Counted from the stretch's first letter, positions 8,483 to 16,608 are shown. The stretch: DNA of 64,000 nucleotides from CAMLFJ01 sp040902305 (GCA_040902305.1 JBBDXN010000128.1:1-64000), one strand, 5' to 3'. Program-made: numbers and translations. Notes: a model not told the origin generated them from the sequence alone.

Positions 8483-8603
8483 TGTTCCCCTCGGTCGAGG
8501 CGATGATGGTGGTCTTGCCGGACGCGGACGGCCCGAACTCCTTCGACAGGTCCACCTTGATCGTGAGGATGTTTCCGGCTACCGTCATCTCGACATTTTT
8601 CAT
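8427..8603 (-). CDS. conserved small protein, 58 residues
   Basis: The reading frame runs from an ATG at 8603 to a TAA at 8427. The protein starts MKNVEMTVAGNILTIKVDLS and continues with FGPSASGKTTIIASTEGN, ending in VGLNVYRKK. This matches a widespread uncharacterised small family, known to me from memory, with the pattern PSxSGKTxxxASTxGN and IGxNxY. The ribosome-binding site is weak (AAAGAGAG upstream). Its start is only 29 bp from the divergent DinB gene, and its 3' end overlaps the ycaQ gene by 56 bp. Codon use is typical of the genome. Probably a small cytoplasmic beta-rich protein of unknown function. Confidence 0.75.
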   Translation of the reverse strand: MKNVEMTVAGNILTIKVDLSKEFGPSASGKTTIIASTEGNITIPEREEKVGLNVYRKK

Positions 8604-8632
8604 TCGATCACTCTCTTTCTAGGAGGTACGCC

Positions 8633-9112
8633 ATGGGCGCACGAGCCGAGTCGCTGGCCAAACAGTTCGAAGCCGGGGCCGCGGAGATGACCGGAGCCCT
8701 CGGAACGCTCACCGACGCCGACTGGAAGAAGGTCACCGCCGCCGAGAAATGGTCCGTTGGGGTCACCGCGCATCACGTCGCGGCCGGGCACGCGGGTATC
8801 TCGGGCATCGTGAAGACCATCGCCTCCGGCCAGTCGATTCCAAACTTTACCATGGCCACGCTCGACGAGCTGAACGCGACGCATGCGCGGGAGCACGCGG
8901 GTTGCACCAAGGCGGAGACGCTGGCGCTCCACGAGAAGAACGGCGCGGCGGCCGCCGCGGTGGTGCGGGCGCTCTCGGACGCCGAGCTCGACCGGAGCGG
9001 GACCGTCCTCACCGGCATGCCGCCCCTGACCACGCAGCAGGTCATCGAGGGCATCCTGATCAAGCACATCACCGACCATCTCGGCAGCATCCGCAAGACC
9101 GTCGACGGCTGA
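8633..9112 (+). CDS. DinB / maleylpyruvate-isomerase-fold protein
   Basis: 159 residues of the DinB_2-like four-helix bundle. The pattern AEKWSVGVTAHHVAAGH near residue 45 and IKHITDHLGSI near the C-terminus provides the three-His metal site. An AGGAGGT ribosome-binding site stands 6 nt before the ATG. Family members are metal-dependent thiol transferases or have unknown function. The gene is divergent from the 58-residue small gene. Confidence 0.85.
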   Translation: MGARAESLAKQFEAGAAEMTGALGTLTDADWKKVTAAEKWSVGVTAHHVAAGHAGISGIVKTIASGQSIPNFTMATLDELNATHAREHAGCTKAETLALHEKNGAAAAAVVRALSDAELDRSGTVLTGMPPLTTQQVIEGILIKHITDHLGSIRKTVDG

Positions 9113-9228
9113 CGCGGCGCTCGCGACATGCGCACGATCGCCACCCTGCTGACCGGGCTCGGAGGATCTTCAGCATGACCGCGTCTTCGAGCCGCGCCCG
9201 CCGCGGATAGGGAGCGATCACCACCGCG

Positions 9229-10305
9229 ATGGACTTCGGGCTGTTCTTCCTCATGCAGCGCGACGAGCAGTGGAGCGAGCGGGCGGTCTACGACTCGGGC
9301 CTCGAGCAGATGCTGGCCGCCGAGGCGCTCGGCTATGCTTCGGTGTGGATCGCCGAGCACCACTTCAACGACTACGGCCTCTGCCCGGTCCCGCCGGTGC
9401 TCGCCGCGTTCCTGGCCGCGCGCACCCGCGCGCTGCGGCTCGGCATGGGCGTGAGCCTGCTGCCGCTCCACCATCCGGTGGACCTGGCCGAGCAGCTCGC
9501 GGTGCTGGACGTGGTGAGCGGCGGCCGGCTCGACGTCGGCATCGGCCGCGGCGGCACGCTGCAGGACTACCAGACCTTCCAGTCCGATCGCGACGACAGC
9601 CGCGCGCGCGTCGAGGAGGGCATCGCGCTCATCCAGAAGTCCTGGAGCGGGGAGCCGTTCGACTTCGCGGGGCGCTTCCACTCGGCGGAGCGGCTGCACG
9701 TCCGCCCGCGCCCGGTGCAGCGGCCGCATCCGCCGCTGTTCATCGCGGCCAACAGCGAGGACAGCGTGCTCTCGGCCGCGCGCCTGAGCCTCCCCACGCT
9801 CTCGTCGTTCTTCGTGCCGATCGAGGAGCTGCAGCGCCGGCATCGCCTCTACCGCGAGCTCTCGCTCGCGGCCGGGCGGTCGGAGGCCGACGTGGCCGCG
9901 CTCGAGGGCCAGGCGTGGGGGATGCGGGTGGTGCACGTCGCGCCCGATCACGCCGAGGCGCTGCGCGCCATCGAGGCTCCGTTCATGGGCTACCAGCGCA
10001 AGATGTCGGTCCTCCGCTCCGACTCCACCGGCGGCACCGTGCCCGGCTCGTTCAACCGCTCCCTGCTGCGGCTCCGCACCTTCCGGGAGTACCTCGACGA
10101 CGGCTGGGCCCTGATCGGCACCCCGGGCGAGGTCCGCGAGGGCCTGCAGAAGTATCTCGACGCCACCGGCTACCAGCACGTGCTGCTGCTGATGGCGCTG
10201 CCGGGCCTGGACACGAGCCTCGCCCTGCGCTCGATGCGCCTGTTCGCGGAGCAGGTGGCGCCCGCGATGGCGCCCGCGAACGGGCGAGTCGCGACCGGCC
10301 CTTGA
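9229..10305 (+). CDS. LLM class flavin-dependent oxidoreductase
   Basis: 358 residues, luciferase-like monooxygenase fold. Seen: MDFGLFFLMQ at the N-terminus, VWIAEHHFNDYGLCP (typical of the alkanal monooxygenase alpha-like subgroup), GVSLLPLHHPVDLAEQ and SGGRLDVGIGRGG. The C-terminal GTPGEVREGLQKYLD is also family-typical. Substrate and flavin source are unknown. It stands alone between DinB and a CTAG-bounded repeat. Confidence 0.9.
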   Translation: MDFGLFFLMQRDEQWSERAVYDSGLEQMLAAEALGYASVWIAEHHFNDYGLCPVPPVLAAFLAARTRALRLGMGVSLLPLHHPVDLAEQLAVLDVVSGGRLDVGIGRGGTLQDYQTFQSDRDDSRARVEEGIALIQKSWSGEPFDFAGRFHSAERLHVRPRPVQRPHPPLFIAANSEDSVLSAARLSLPTLSSFFVPIEELQRRHRLYRELSLAAGRSEADVAALEGQAWGMRVVHVAPDHAEALRAIEAPFMGYQRKMSVLRSDSTGGTVPGSFNRSLLRLRTFREYLDDGWALIGTPGEVREGLQKYLDATGYQHVLLLMALPGLDTSLALRSMRLFAEQVAPAMAPANGRVATGP

Positions 10306-10315
10306 CCCGCGGCGC

Positions 10316-10401
10316 CTAGCCCGCGCTATTCACGAATGCGCGTCCCGCGTCCGGCCCGCCCCCTCACCCTGGCCCTCGTGTTCACGCATAGTCCGGGCTA
10401 G
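10316..10401. mobile_element. family C CTAG-bounded MITE-like element, copy 1 (86 bp)
   Basis: Starts CTAGCCCGCGCTATTCACG and ends, on the other strand, CTAGCCCGGACTATGCGTG, giving imperfect terminal inverted repeats of about 25 bp bounded by CTAG. The interior has GCGTCCGGCCCGCCCCCTCACC. The reverse complement of 52110-52210 matches it along most of its length. The right-hand CTAG provides the TAG stop of the amidohydrolase gene. No coding capacity; non-autonomous. Confidence 0.7.
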
Positions 10402-11660
10402 CCGCCGACCGTCACCCCTCGCCGCTTCGCGGGGCTCGCGTCCGGCCCCCCGTTCGCACCCGCGCGCGCGCCGGCCGCCGCGTCGGCCTTCGCGAAGTCC
10501 GCCTCGCTGAACCCGTAGAGGTGCGCTCCGCCCATCAGGATCTGGGCGGCGGTCTCGCGCGAGCAGCTCTTGAGGACGTTCTCCGACACGTTGGGGAAGT
10601 TCGAGTCGAAGTGCGGGTAATCGGTCGACACGCACATCCGGTCGGCGCCGATCAGGCCGGCGGTCGCCTCGATCTCCGGCTCGCTGCCTTCCACCGCAGC
10701 CCAGCAGTTGCGCCGGAAGTATTCCTTCGGGGTCAGGGTGAGGTAGGGCGCGTGGGTGTCGCGGTACTGGGGGTAGTCCCACTCGATCCGCGACAGGATC
10801 CCGGGCGCCCACGAGTTCTGCGCCTCGAGGAAACCGACGCGCAGCTTGGGGTGGAACTCGAACACCCCGCCGATGAGCATGGCGATCAGCGCCTGCTGCA
10901 TCTCGATCCAGTGGCTGGCCACGTGGCGGTAGAAGCGGTTCTCCCCGTAGAGCACGTTCATGTGCGAGTTCCAGGCGCCGGTGCCCTCGTGGAAACCCCA
11001 CGTGACGTCGAGCTCCTCGTGCAGGCTGTAGAGCGGGTCCCAGTAGTTCGAGTGCCAGTAGTGGCCGTTGACCAGGTTCGGCCGGATGAAGGAGCCGACC
11101 GCGCCCAGCTCGCGCACGCACCGGACGAGCTCCCGGCCGGCCAGGTGCACGTCGTGGACCGGCAGCATCGCCACGAACTTGAGCCGCTCGGGGCTGTGCC
11201 GGCAGAACTCGTGGATCCAGTTGTTGTAGGCCTGGCAGAGGGCGAGCGAGAGCTGCGGATCCATGTTGTCGCGGGCGAGCAGGCTGAGCCCGCTCGTCGG
11301 GTAGAGGACCGCGATGTCGACGCCCTCGATCGCCATCCCCATCACCTGCGCCTCGGGGTCGTAGTCGCGCTCGATCGCGAAGTCGAGCCGGTTCGTCCCC
11401 TGCAGGCGCGAGCCGGAGAGCGGCTGGGTGCTGTGCGCGCTCGCGGCCCCGCCGCGGCTGCGCTTGCGGTACTGCTGCAGCTCGGCGTCCATCGTCGTGG
11501 GCAGCCCGTCGATGACGATGGTGCCGCGCTTGGGCCGGCCGTCGGCCCCGATGGGCAGGATCACCCGCTCGCGGAACTTCGGATCCAGGTACCGCTCGAA
11601 GAGATCGGGGGGCTCCATGATGTGCATGTCGGAGTCGACGAAGCGGAGATTGTCTTTCAT
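10398..11660 (-). CDS. amidohydrolase family protein (amidohydrolase 2)
   Basis: 420 residues, metal-dependent hydrolase of the PF04909 type (decarboxylases and amidohydrolases such as ACMSD). The N-terminal FVDSDMHIMEPPDLFERYL is the family signature with its first metal ligands. Also seen are IEGVDIAVLYPTSGL, GTGAWNSHMNVLY, HPKLRVGFLEAQNSWAPG and the C-terminal MCVSTDYPHFDSNFP, which supplies the last Asp ligand. The stop codon TAG lies inside the family C repeat, so the Ala/Gly-rich tail (ADAAAGARAGANGG) may be poorly conserved. A cupin gene ends 20 bp upstream on the same strand, suggesting co-transcription. Confidence 0.9.
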   Translation of the reverse strand: MKDNLRFVDSDMHIMEPPDLFERYLDPKFRERVILPIGADGRPKRGTIVIDGLPTTMDAELQQYRKRSRGGAASAHSTQPLSGSRLQGTNRLDFAIERDYDPEAQVMGMAIEGVDIAVLYPTSGLSLLARDNMDPQLSLALCQAYNNWIHEFCRHSPERLKFVAMLPVHDVHLAGRELVRCVRELGAVGSFIRPNLVNGHYWHSNYWDPLYSLHEELDVTWGFHEGTGAWNSHMNVLYGENRFYRHVASHWIEMQQALIAMLIGGVFEFHPKLRVGFLEAQNSWAPGILSRIEWDYPQYRDTHAPYLTLTPKEYFRRNCWAAVEGSEPEIEATAGLIGADRMCVSTDYPHFDSNFPNVSENVLKSCSRETAAQILMGGAHLYGFSEADFAKADAAAGARAGANGGPDASPAKRRGVTVGG

Positions 11661-11680
11661 CGGTCGGGCCTCCTGTTCCC

Positions 11681-12181
11681 TCAGACCTTCTCGTAGGACA
11701 GCCGCTTGACCTTGTCCATGTTGGTGCCCTCGACGCGGATCAGCCGCGTCGGCCCGTCGCGGCGCGGGGAGTGCAGATCGCCCTCGTTGTAGACGTGGGC
11801 CATGCCCGGCTTCAAGCTGTAGCTCCGCACGTGCCGCACCTTCCCCGGCTTGTCCGGGCCGGCGGGCTCGACGAGCACCCAGTCGTTCATCAGGGTCTCG
11901 CCGCGCGCCTGCCCGTAGATGGCCCAGGACGGTCCGTGATCGTGCGGCTTGCTCTCGCGGGCGTCCCGGTAGACGTGGGCCAGGATGCAGAAGCCGAGCT
12001 GCGGATCCTCGAAGAGGATCTTGCGCTCCGGGACGTCGTCGCCCAGGTGCTTCGCGACGAACGCCTCGTCCGTCAGCACCTCCTGCACGAGCGCGCACAC
12101 CTGCGTGCGCCCGCCGGGGCCGGGGTCCGCTGCGAGGATGTCGTGGGTCCTGGCCGCGAGCTGCTCGATGGTGTGGCCCAT
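11681..12181 (-). CDS. cysteine-dioxygenase-like cupin
   Basis: 166 residues. The block SKPHDHGPSWAIYGQARGET matches the first cupin motif of type I cysteine dioxygenases and related thiol dioxygenases (H-x-H plus a later Glu). The C-terminal AHVYNEGDLHSPRRDG supplies the third His. Likely a non-haem iron oxygenase; a thiol substrate is possible but unproven. It lies upstream of the amidohydrolase and downstream of the epoxide-hydrolase-like gene (15 bp), all on the minus strand, so a three-gene operon is likely. Confidence 0.7.
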   Translation of the reverse strand: MGHTIEQLAARTHDILAADPGPGGRTQVCALVQEVLTDEAFVAKHLGDDVPERKILFEDPQLGFCILAHVYRDARESKPHDHGPSWAIYGQARGETLMNDWVLVEPAGPDKPGKVRHVRSYSLKPGMAHVYNEGDLHSPRRDGPTRLIRVEGTNMDKVKRLSYEKV

Positions 12182-12196
12182 GAGGGTCTCCTTTGC

Positions 12197-13174
12197 TTAC
12201 AGGGTCGTCAGAAAAGCGATCATCGCGGCGTTGACTTCCCGCGGCCGCTCCTGCTGCGTCCAGTGCCCGCAGCCCGGGAGCATGATCGTCTTCCGGAGGT
12301 TGGGGATGAACTTCGCCAGATTCGGCAGGAGCTGGTCCATGCCGCGGAAGGCGACCACGAGGTCCTGCTCGCCCGCCACGTAAAGCGCGGGCACCGTCAC
12401 CCGCGCGCCGGCGTACGGGGCCAGCAGCTCCCAGTTACGGTCGATATTCCGGTACCAGTGGAGCCCGCCGCGAAAGCCCACCCGGGCGAACTCGCCCGCG
12501 TAGAACTCGACGTCGGCCTCGGTGAGCCAGGACGGCAGGGTGGTCGGATCCGCGGTGTGATCGAGCAGCCCGCCGCCCCTCGGCACCATGCCGATGGTGA
12601 CCGGGTGCCCGATGCTTCCGCGGCCCGCCCCGTCTCCGGACCCCGAGTACAGCAGGCGACGGATGCTGCCGCGGACGTCGCGGCCGAGCTCCGCCTCGGC
12701 CACCCCTTCCGCCTGGAAGTAGAGCTGATAGAACACCGCGTCCGCGGTCTGCGGCATCTGGGTGGACGGCCGGGCCGACCCGCGCGGCCGGAAGGGCACG
12801 CTCAGCCCGACCACCGCGCGAAAGCGATCCGGACGCAAGAGGGCGGCGTGCCAGGCCACCGGCGCCCCCCAGTCGTGGCCGGCGATCACCGCGGATTCGG
12901 CGCCGATGGCGTCGACGAGGCCCACCATATCGCCCACTAGGTGCAGGAGCGTGTACCGATCGATCTGGGCGGGCTGCTCGGTCTGGCCATAGCCCCGCAT
13001 GTCCGGCGCCACCGCGTGGAACCCGGCGTCCGCGAGGGCCCGGAGCTGGTGGCGCCAGGAGTACCAGGACTCCGGGAAGCCGTGGCAGAGGAGCACCAGC
13101 GGCCCCTCGCCCTGCTCGGCCACGTGCATGCGGATGCCGTTGGTCTCCACCATCCGATGCCGAACCTCGCCCAT
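12197..13174 (-). CDS. alpha/beta hydrolase, epoxide-hydrolase-like
   Basis: 325 residues. Seen: the oxyanion block CHGFPESWYSWRHQ, the Asp nucleophile in AGHDWGAPVAWH and the catalytic His in LPGCGHWTQQERP. This set and the HGFPESW pattern are characteristic of soluble epoxide hydrolases (or fluoroacetate/haloalkane-type dehalogenases with the same Asp nucleophile). The cap region includes YFQAEGVAEAELG. First gene of the minus-strand set; its start is 41 bp from the divergent AhpD/CMD gene. Confidence 0.85.
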   Translation of the reverse strand: MGEVRHRMVETNGIRMHVAEQGEGPLVLLCHGFPESWYSWRHQLRALADAGFHAVAPDMRGYGQTEQPAQIDRYTLLHLVGDMVGLVDAIGAESAVIAGHDWGAPVAWHAALLRPDRFRAVVGLSVPFRPRGSARPSTQMPQTADAVFYQLYFQAEGVAEAELGRDVRGSIRRLLYSGSGDGAGRGSIGHPVTIGMVPRGGGLLDHTADPTTLPSWLTEADVEFYAGEFARVGFRGGLHWYRNIDRNWELLAPYAGARVTVPALYVAGEQDLVVAFRGMDQLLPNLAKFIPNLRKTIMLPGCGHWTQQERPREVNAAMIAFLTTL

Positions 13175-13193
13175 CGCGCCCTCCGCGGCCCCC

Positions 13194-13204
13194 TATTGTA
13201 TACT
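13194..13204. promoter_or_regulatory. possible overlapping divergent -10 elements
   Basis: In a GC-rich setting the sequence TATTGTATACT offers TATACT (13199-13204) for the plus-strand AhpD/CMD gene. On the complement, TACAAT (13194-13199) could serve the minus-strand hydrolase. The plus-strand transcript would have a leader of only about five bases before the ATG at 13216, and that gene has no clear ribosome-binding site. No convincing -35 boxes are seen. Confidence 0.35.
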
Positions 13205-13215
13205 CCCTTCACTCC

Positions 13216-13842
13216 ATGGTCAGAGTGCGCGAGATCGAGGACGACGGCGGCGACCCGATCCTGAAGGACGTGTTCGCCAGGGAGCGCGAGATCTTCGGCG
13301 GGCTCCTGAACCCGACCAAGGTCTTCGCGCACTGCCCGCCCATCATGAAGGCGGCCAAGCAGCTCGGGGCCTCGATCGAGAAGTCCGGGCTCCTGCCCGC
13401 CGCCCTTCTTCCCTTGATTTATCTCCGCGTCGCCCTGATCAACGGCTGTCCGTTCTGAATAGACATCAATGCATCCCGGGGGATGCAAGCGGGGGCGGAC
13501 GAGGACAAGGTGCGCGAGATCCCGACGTGGCGCGAGAGCGGGCGCTTCTCGGACGCCGAGCGCGTGGCGCTGGAGTACGCGGAAGCCATGACCATCACCG
13601 GCCAGCGGGTGAGCGACGAGCTGTTCGCGCGCCTCAAGGGCTGCTTCGACGAGTCGCAGATCGTCGAGCTCACCGCCGCGGTGGCGCTCGAGAACTTCCG
13701 CAGCAAGGCGAACGTCGCGCTCCGGGTGCAGGCCCAGGGCTTCTGTGCCATTCCTGGGCTGCAGAACGCGGCAGACGATGGTAGCTCGCGCGCCGAATCC
13801 GCAACCCCGGCACAATCGGAGAGCCCGGCCCATCAGGCGTAG
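13216..13842 (+). CDS. AhpD / carboxymuconolactone-decarboxylase family protein, probable selenoprotein (in-frame TGA = Sec)
   Basis: 208 residues if the TGA at 13456-13458 is read through. Residues 1-80 end in VALINGCPF. The codon after the TGA continues in the same frame with IDINASRGMQAGADEDK and 128 codons in all follow without interruption, including the family block WRESGRFSDAERVALEYAEA. Related proteins have NGCPFCIDIN or NGCxYCxDxH here, so the TGA replaces the second Cys of the redox C-x-x-C motif, giving C-P-F-U. A hairpin fitting a bacterial SECIS follows at once (13470-13487). AhpD-like proteins are thiol peroxidase or disulfide-exchange enzymes. The gene ends 14 bp before livG. 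The alternatives are a nonsense mutation or sequencing error; the intact downstream frame and the hairpin argue against both. Confidence 0.78.
13470..13487 (+). promoter_or_regulatory. candidate bacterial SECIS element
   Basis: TGCATCC pairs perfectly with GGATGCA around a CGGG tetraloop. The loop begins 18 nt after the in-frame TGA (13456-13458). As I recall the bacterial SECIS model, the apical loop lies about 16-37 nt after the UGA with a G in its first two positions; both conditions hold. In E. coli fdhF the UGA-to-loop spacing is about 17 nt. The hairpin lies inside the coding frame, as bacterial SECIS elements do, and would be bound by SelB. Confidence 0.7.
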
Positions 13843-13856
13843 GGGCGCTCCCGCCC

Positions 13857-14636
13857 ATGGCCGCGTTCCTCGTGGTGGATGACCTCTCGAAGTCGTTCGG
13901 CGGCGTGCGCGCCGTCGATCGGTGCTCACTGCAGGTGCGCGAGGGCACCATCACGGGCCTGATCGGGCCGAACGGCGCCGGCAAGACCACCCTCTTCAAC
14001 CTGCTCACCGGCTTCCACCGTCCCGACCGCGGGCGCGTGAGCTTCCGCGGCGACGACATCACCGGCTTGCCGCCACACCGGGTCTTCCGGCGGGGCATCT
14101 GCCGCACGTTCCAGATCCCGCGCGAGTTCAAGGACCTCACCGTGCTCGAGAACCTGCTCGTGGTGCCGCCCGACCAGGCCGGCGAGCGGATGTGGACGCC
14201 CTGGCTTCGGCCGGGACGCATCCGGCGTGAGGAGGCGCGGCTGCGTGAGAAGGCCGGGCTCGTGCTGGAGCACGTGGGCCTGGCCCGCCTGGAGGACGAG
14301 CCGGCGTGGACGCTGTCCGGCGGCCAGAAGAAGCTGCTCGAGCTCGGGCGCGTGCTGATGGCCGACCCCGCGATGCTCATGCTCGACGAGCCCGGGGCCG
14401 GCGTGAACCCGACACAGATGAAGGAGCTGACGCGCTACATCCAGCGCTTGGCATCCGAGCGCGGCATCACCATCCTGCTGATCGAGCACGACATGGACCT
14501 GGTGATGGCCGTCTGCGATCCGGTGATCGTCATGAGCGAGGGGCGGCCGCTCGCGGAAGGGCCGCCCGATACCGTGCGCCGCGACCCGCGCGTGCTCGCG
14601 GCGTACCTGGGCGCGCGCCACGCGCACGCGCCGTGA
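13857..14636 (+). CDS. livG: branched-chain amino-acid ABC transporter ATP-binding protein LivG
   Basis: 259 residues. Walker A is GPNGAGKTT (about residue 40), the signature is LSGGQKKLLELGR, Walker B is MLMLDEPGAG and the switch His is in LIEHDMDLVM. The block GICRTFQIPREFKDLTVLEN and the C-terminal VLAAYLGA tail are typical of LivG-type subunits of HAAT importers. It is the first ATPase of the livGF pair. The stop TGA overlaps the GTG start of livF, so the two are translationally coupled. Confidence 0.93.
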   Translation: MAAFLVVDDLSKSFGGVRAVDRCSLQVREGTITGLIGPNGAGKTTLFNLLTGFHRPDRGRVSFRGDDITGLPPHRVFRRGICRTFQIPREFKDLTVLENLLVVPPDQAGERMWTPWLRPGRIRREEARLREKAGLVLEHVGLARLEDEPAWTLSGGQKKLLELGRVLMADPAMLMLDEPGAGVNPTQMKELTRYIQRLASERGITILLIEHDMDLVMAVCDPVIVMSEGRPLAEGPPDTVRRDPRVLAAYLGARHAHAP

Positions 14637-15337
14637 GCCTGCTCAGCGTGCAGGGCGTCAGCGCCGGCTACGAGCAGATGGAGATCCTGCACGACGTGTC
14701 GATCGAGATCCGGCCCGGCGAGATCGTGACGCTCATCGGGCCCAACGGCGCCGGCAAGTCCACGCTCATGAAGACCGTGTTCGGCCTGCTGCGCCCCCGC
14801 CGGGGCTCGATCCGGCTCAACGGCGACGACATCACCGGCCTGACCCCGAGCCTGCTCGTCCGCCGGGGGCTGTCGTACGTGCCCCAGGTCGACAACGTCT
14901 TCCCCTCGCTCACCGTCGACGAGAACCTCGAGATGGGCGCGGTCGTTCGCACCGATGACATTCGCGCGCGGCTCGAGGACGTGCTGGCCCTCTTTCCCAC
15001 CCTGCGGCCCAAGCGCCGCCTGAAGGCGGGCGGGCTGTCGGGCGGCGAGCGCCAGATGGTGGCGATGTGCCGGGCGCTCATGCTCGACCCCACGCTGCTG
15101 CTGCTCGACGAGCCGTCGGCCGGGCTGTCGCCCCTCCTCGTCGACAGCGTGTTCGAGAAGATCGAGTCGATCAACCGCGGCGGCGTGGCCATCCTGCTCG
15201 TCGAGCAGAGCGCGCGCGAGGCGCTGCGCCGCTCGCACCGCGGCTACGTCCTCGCGGGCGGCCAGGTGCGGCTGGAAGGGGCCGGCCCCGCGCTCCTCGA
15301 GAATCCGGAGGTGGGACGGCTTTACCTCGGCGGATAG
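14633..15337 (+). CDS. livF: branched-chain amino-acid ABC transporter ATP-binding protein LivF
   Basis: 234 residues from a GTG start at 14633 in a 4-bp GTGA overlap with livG. Walker A GPNGAGKST, Q-loop YVPQVDNVFPSLTV, signature LSGGERQMVAMCRALM, Walker B LLLLDEPSAGLSP and LLVEQSAREAL are all as in LivF. The GLSYVPQ and short length separate it from LivG. Partner ATPase for the permeases livH and livM downstream. Confidence 0.93.
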   Translation: MSLLSVQGVSAGYEQMEILHDVSIEIRPGEIVTLIGPNGAGKSTLMKTVFGLLRPRRGSIRLNGDDITGLTPSLLVRRGLSYVPQVDNVFPSLTVDENLEMGAVVRTDDIRARLEDVLALFPTLRPKRRLKAGGLSGGERQMVAMCRALMLDPTLLLLDEPSAGLSPLLVDSVFEKIESINRGGVAILLVEQSAREALRRSHRGYVLAGGQVRLEGAGPALLENPEVGRLYLGG

Positions 15338-15378
15338 CTGTGGCAAGATGCGCCCTGAAAACTCCCAGGAGGTCGACG

Positions 15379-16608
15379 ATGAAGCTGAATCGACGGCAGT
15401 TCCTCGCCACCGGGCTCGCCGGCGGCACCGCCGCGCTGGTGGGCGGCCGCGCGCACGCCCAACCGGAGGCGCTTCGCATCGGCGTCCTCACGCCCCTCAC
15501 CGGCGGCGGCACCGTGTATGGCACCACCATGGCGCGCATGTACGCGCTCGTCGCGGACGAGATCAACAAGGCGGGCGGCGTCGCCGGCAAGCAGATCCAG
15601 CTCTTCACCGAGGACGCGCAGACCAACCCCGACGCCGGCGTGCGCGGCGCGCGCAAGCTCGTGGACGTCAACCGCGTGCACGCCATTCTCGGCACCTGGT
15701 CGAGCGCGGTCACGCTGGCGGTGGCGCCCATCGCGGTGCAGGCGCGCATCCCGCACTTCTGCGTGTCGAGCTCCCCCGTCATCTCGACCTTCAAGGACGA
15801 CGACTTCCTCTATCGCACCGCGTACTCGCAGGCGGTCATCAGCACCGTGTACGCGACGACCGCGCAGAAGCTCGGCTTCAAGACGGCGGCGCTGCTCATC
15901 CTGAACAACCCGTACGGGATCGGCCTCGGCGACAGCTTCCCGGACCGCTTCGCCAAGGTGGGCGGCACCGTCACCGGCAAGGTCATCTACAACCCGAACC
16001 AGTCGAGCTACCGCTCGGAGATCCAGCAGGCGCTCGCGGGCAAGCCCGACGTGGTCCTGTTCGGCGGGTACACCCCGGACGGCATCCAGGTCTTCAAGGA
16101 GTGGTTCCAGCTCGGCCTCGGCGGCACGTGGATGGGCCCCGGCTTCGCGCTCGACCAGAAGTTCATCCAGGCTATCGGCGCCCGGGCGGCCGAGGGCATC
16201 GTGGTCGTCGAGGGCGCGCCGAATCTACAATCGTCCGCCTACAAGAACGCGGACAAGCTCTACCGCGCGGCCCACAACCAGGAGGCGGACTTCTTCGCGT
16301 CGATGGCGTACGACCATCTAATGGTGGTGGCCCTCTCGGTGCTGGCGGGTAACGGCAACACGGCCGGCGACTCCATCAAGGCCAACATCCGCAAGATCTC
16401 GAACCCTCCCGGCAAGGTCGTCGGGAGCTGGGCGGATGCCTCCGCGGCGGTCAAGGCGGGCGAGAAGGTGAACTACGAGGGCGCCTCCAGCGCGGGCGAC
16501 TTCGACGACAACGGCGACGTGCAGACCGATTTCGGCGTCTACCGCGTCAAGGGCGGCAAGTGGGCGCTCGATCGCGTGATCAAGTTCGGCGAGTTGAAGA
16601 CGACCTGA
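15379..16608 (+). CDS. ABC transporter substrate-binding protein (branched-chain amino acid or amide family)
   Basis: 409 residues, Peripla_BP_6 type. The N-terminus has a twin-arginine-like signal (NRRQFLATGLAGGTAALVGG, likely cleavage after AHA). This leads into IGVLTPLTGGGTVYG, the usual first strand of LivJ-type receptors. An AGGAGGT site lies 5 nt before the ATG. The ligand is probably an amino acid, amide or small organic acid: HAAT family binding proteins are broad and the residues do not settle it. It is placed between the ATPases and the permeases. Confidence 0.92.
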   Translation: MKLNRRQFLATGLAGGTAALVGGRAHAQPEALRIGVLTPLTGGGTVYGTTMARMYALVADEINKAGGVAGKQIQLFTEDAQTNPDAGVRGARKLVDVNRVHAILGTWSSAVTLAVAPIAVQARIPHFCVSSSPVISTFKDDDFLYRTAYSQAVISTVYATTAQKLGFKTAALLILNNPYGIGLGDSFPDRFAKVGGTVTGKVIYNPNQSSYRSEIQQALAGKPDVVLFGGYTPDGIQVFKEWFQLGLGGTWMGPGFALDQKFIQAIGARAAEGIVVVEGAPNLQSSAYKNADKLYRAAHNQEADFFASMAYDHLMVVALSVLAGNGNTAGDSIKANIRKISNPPGKVVGSWADASAAVKAGEKVNYEGASSAGDFDDNGDVQTDFGVYRVKGGKWALDRVIKFGELKTT

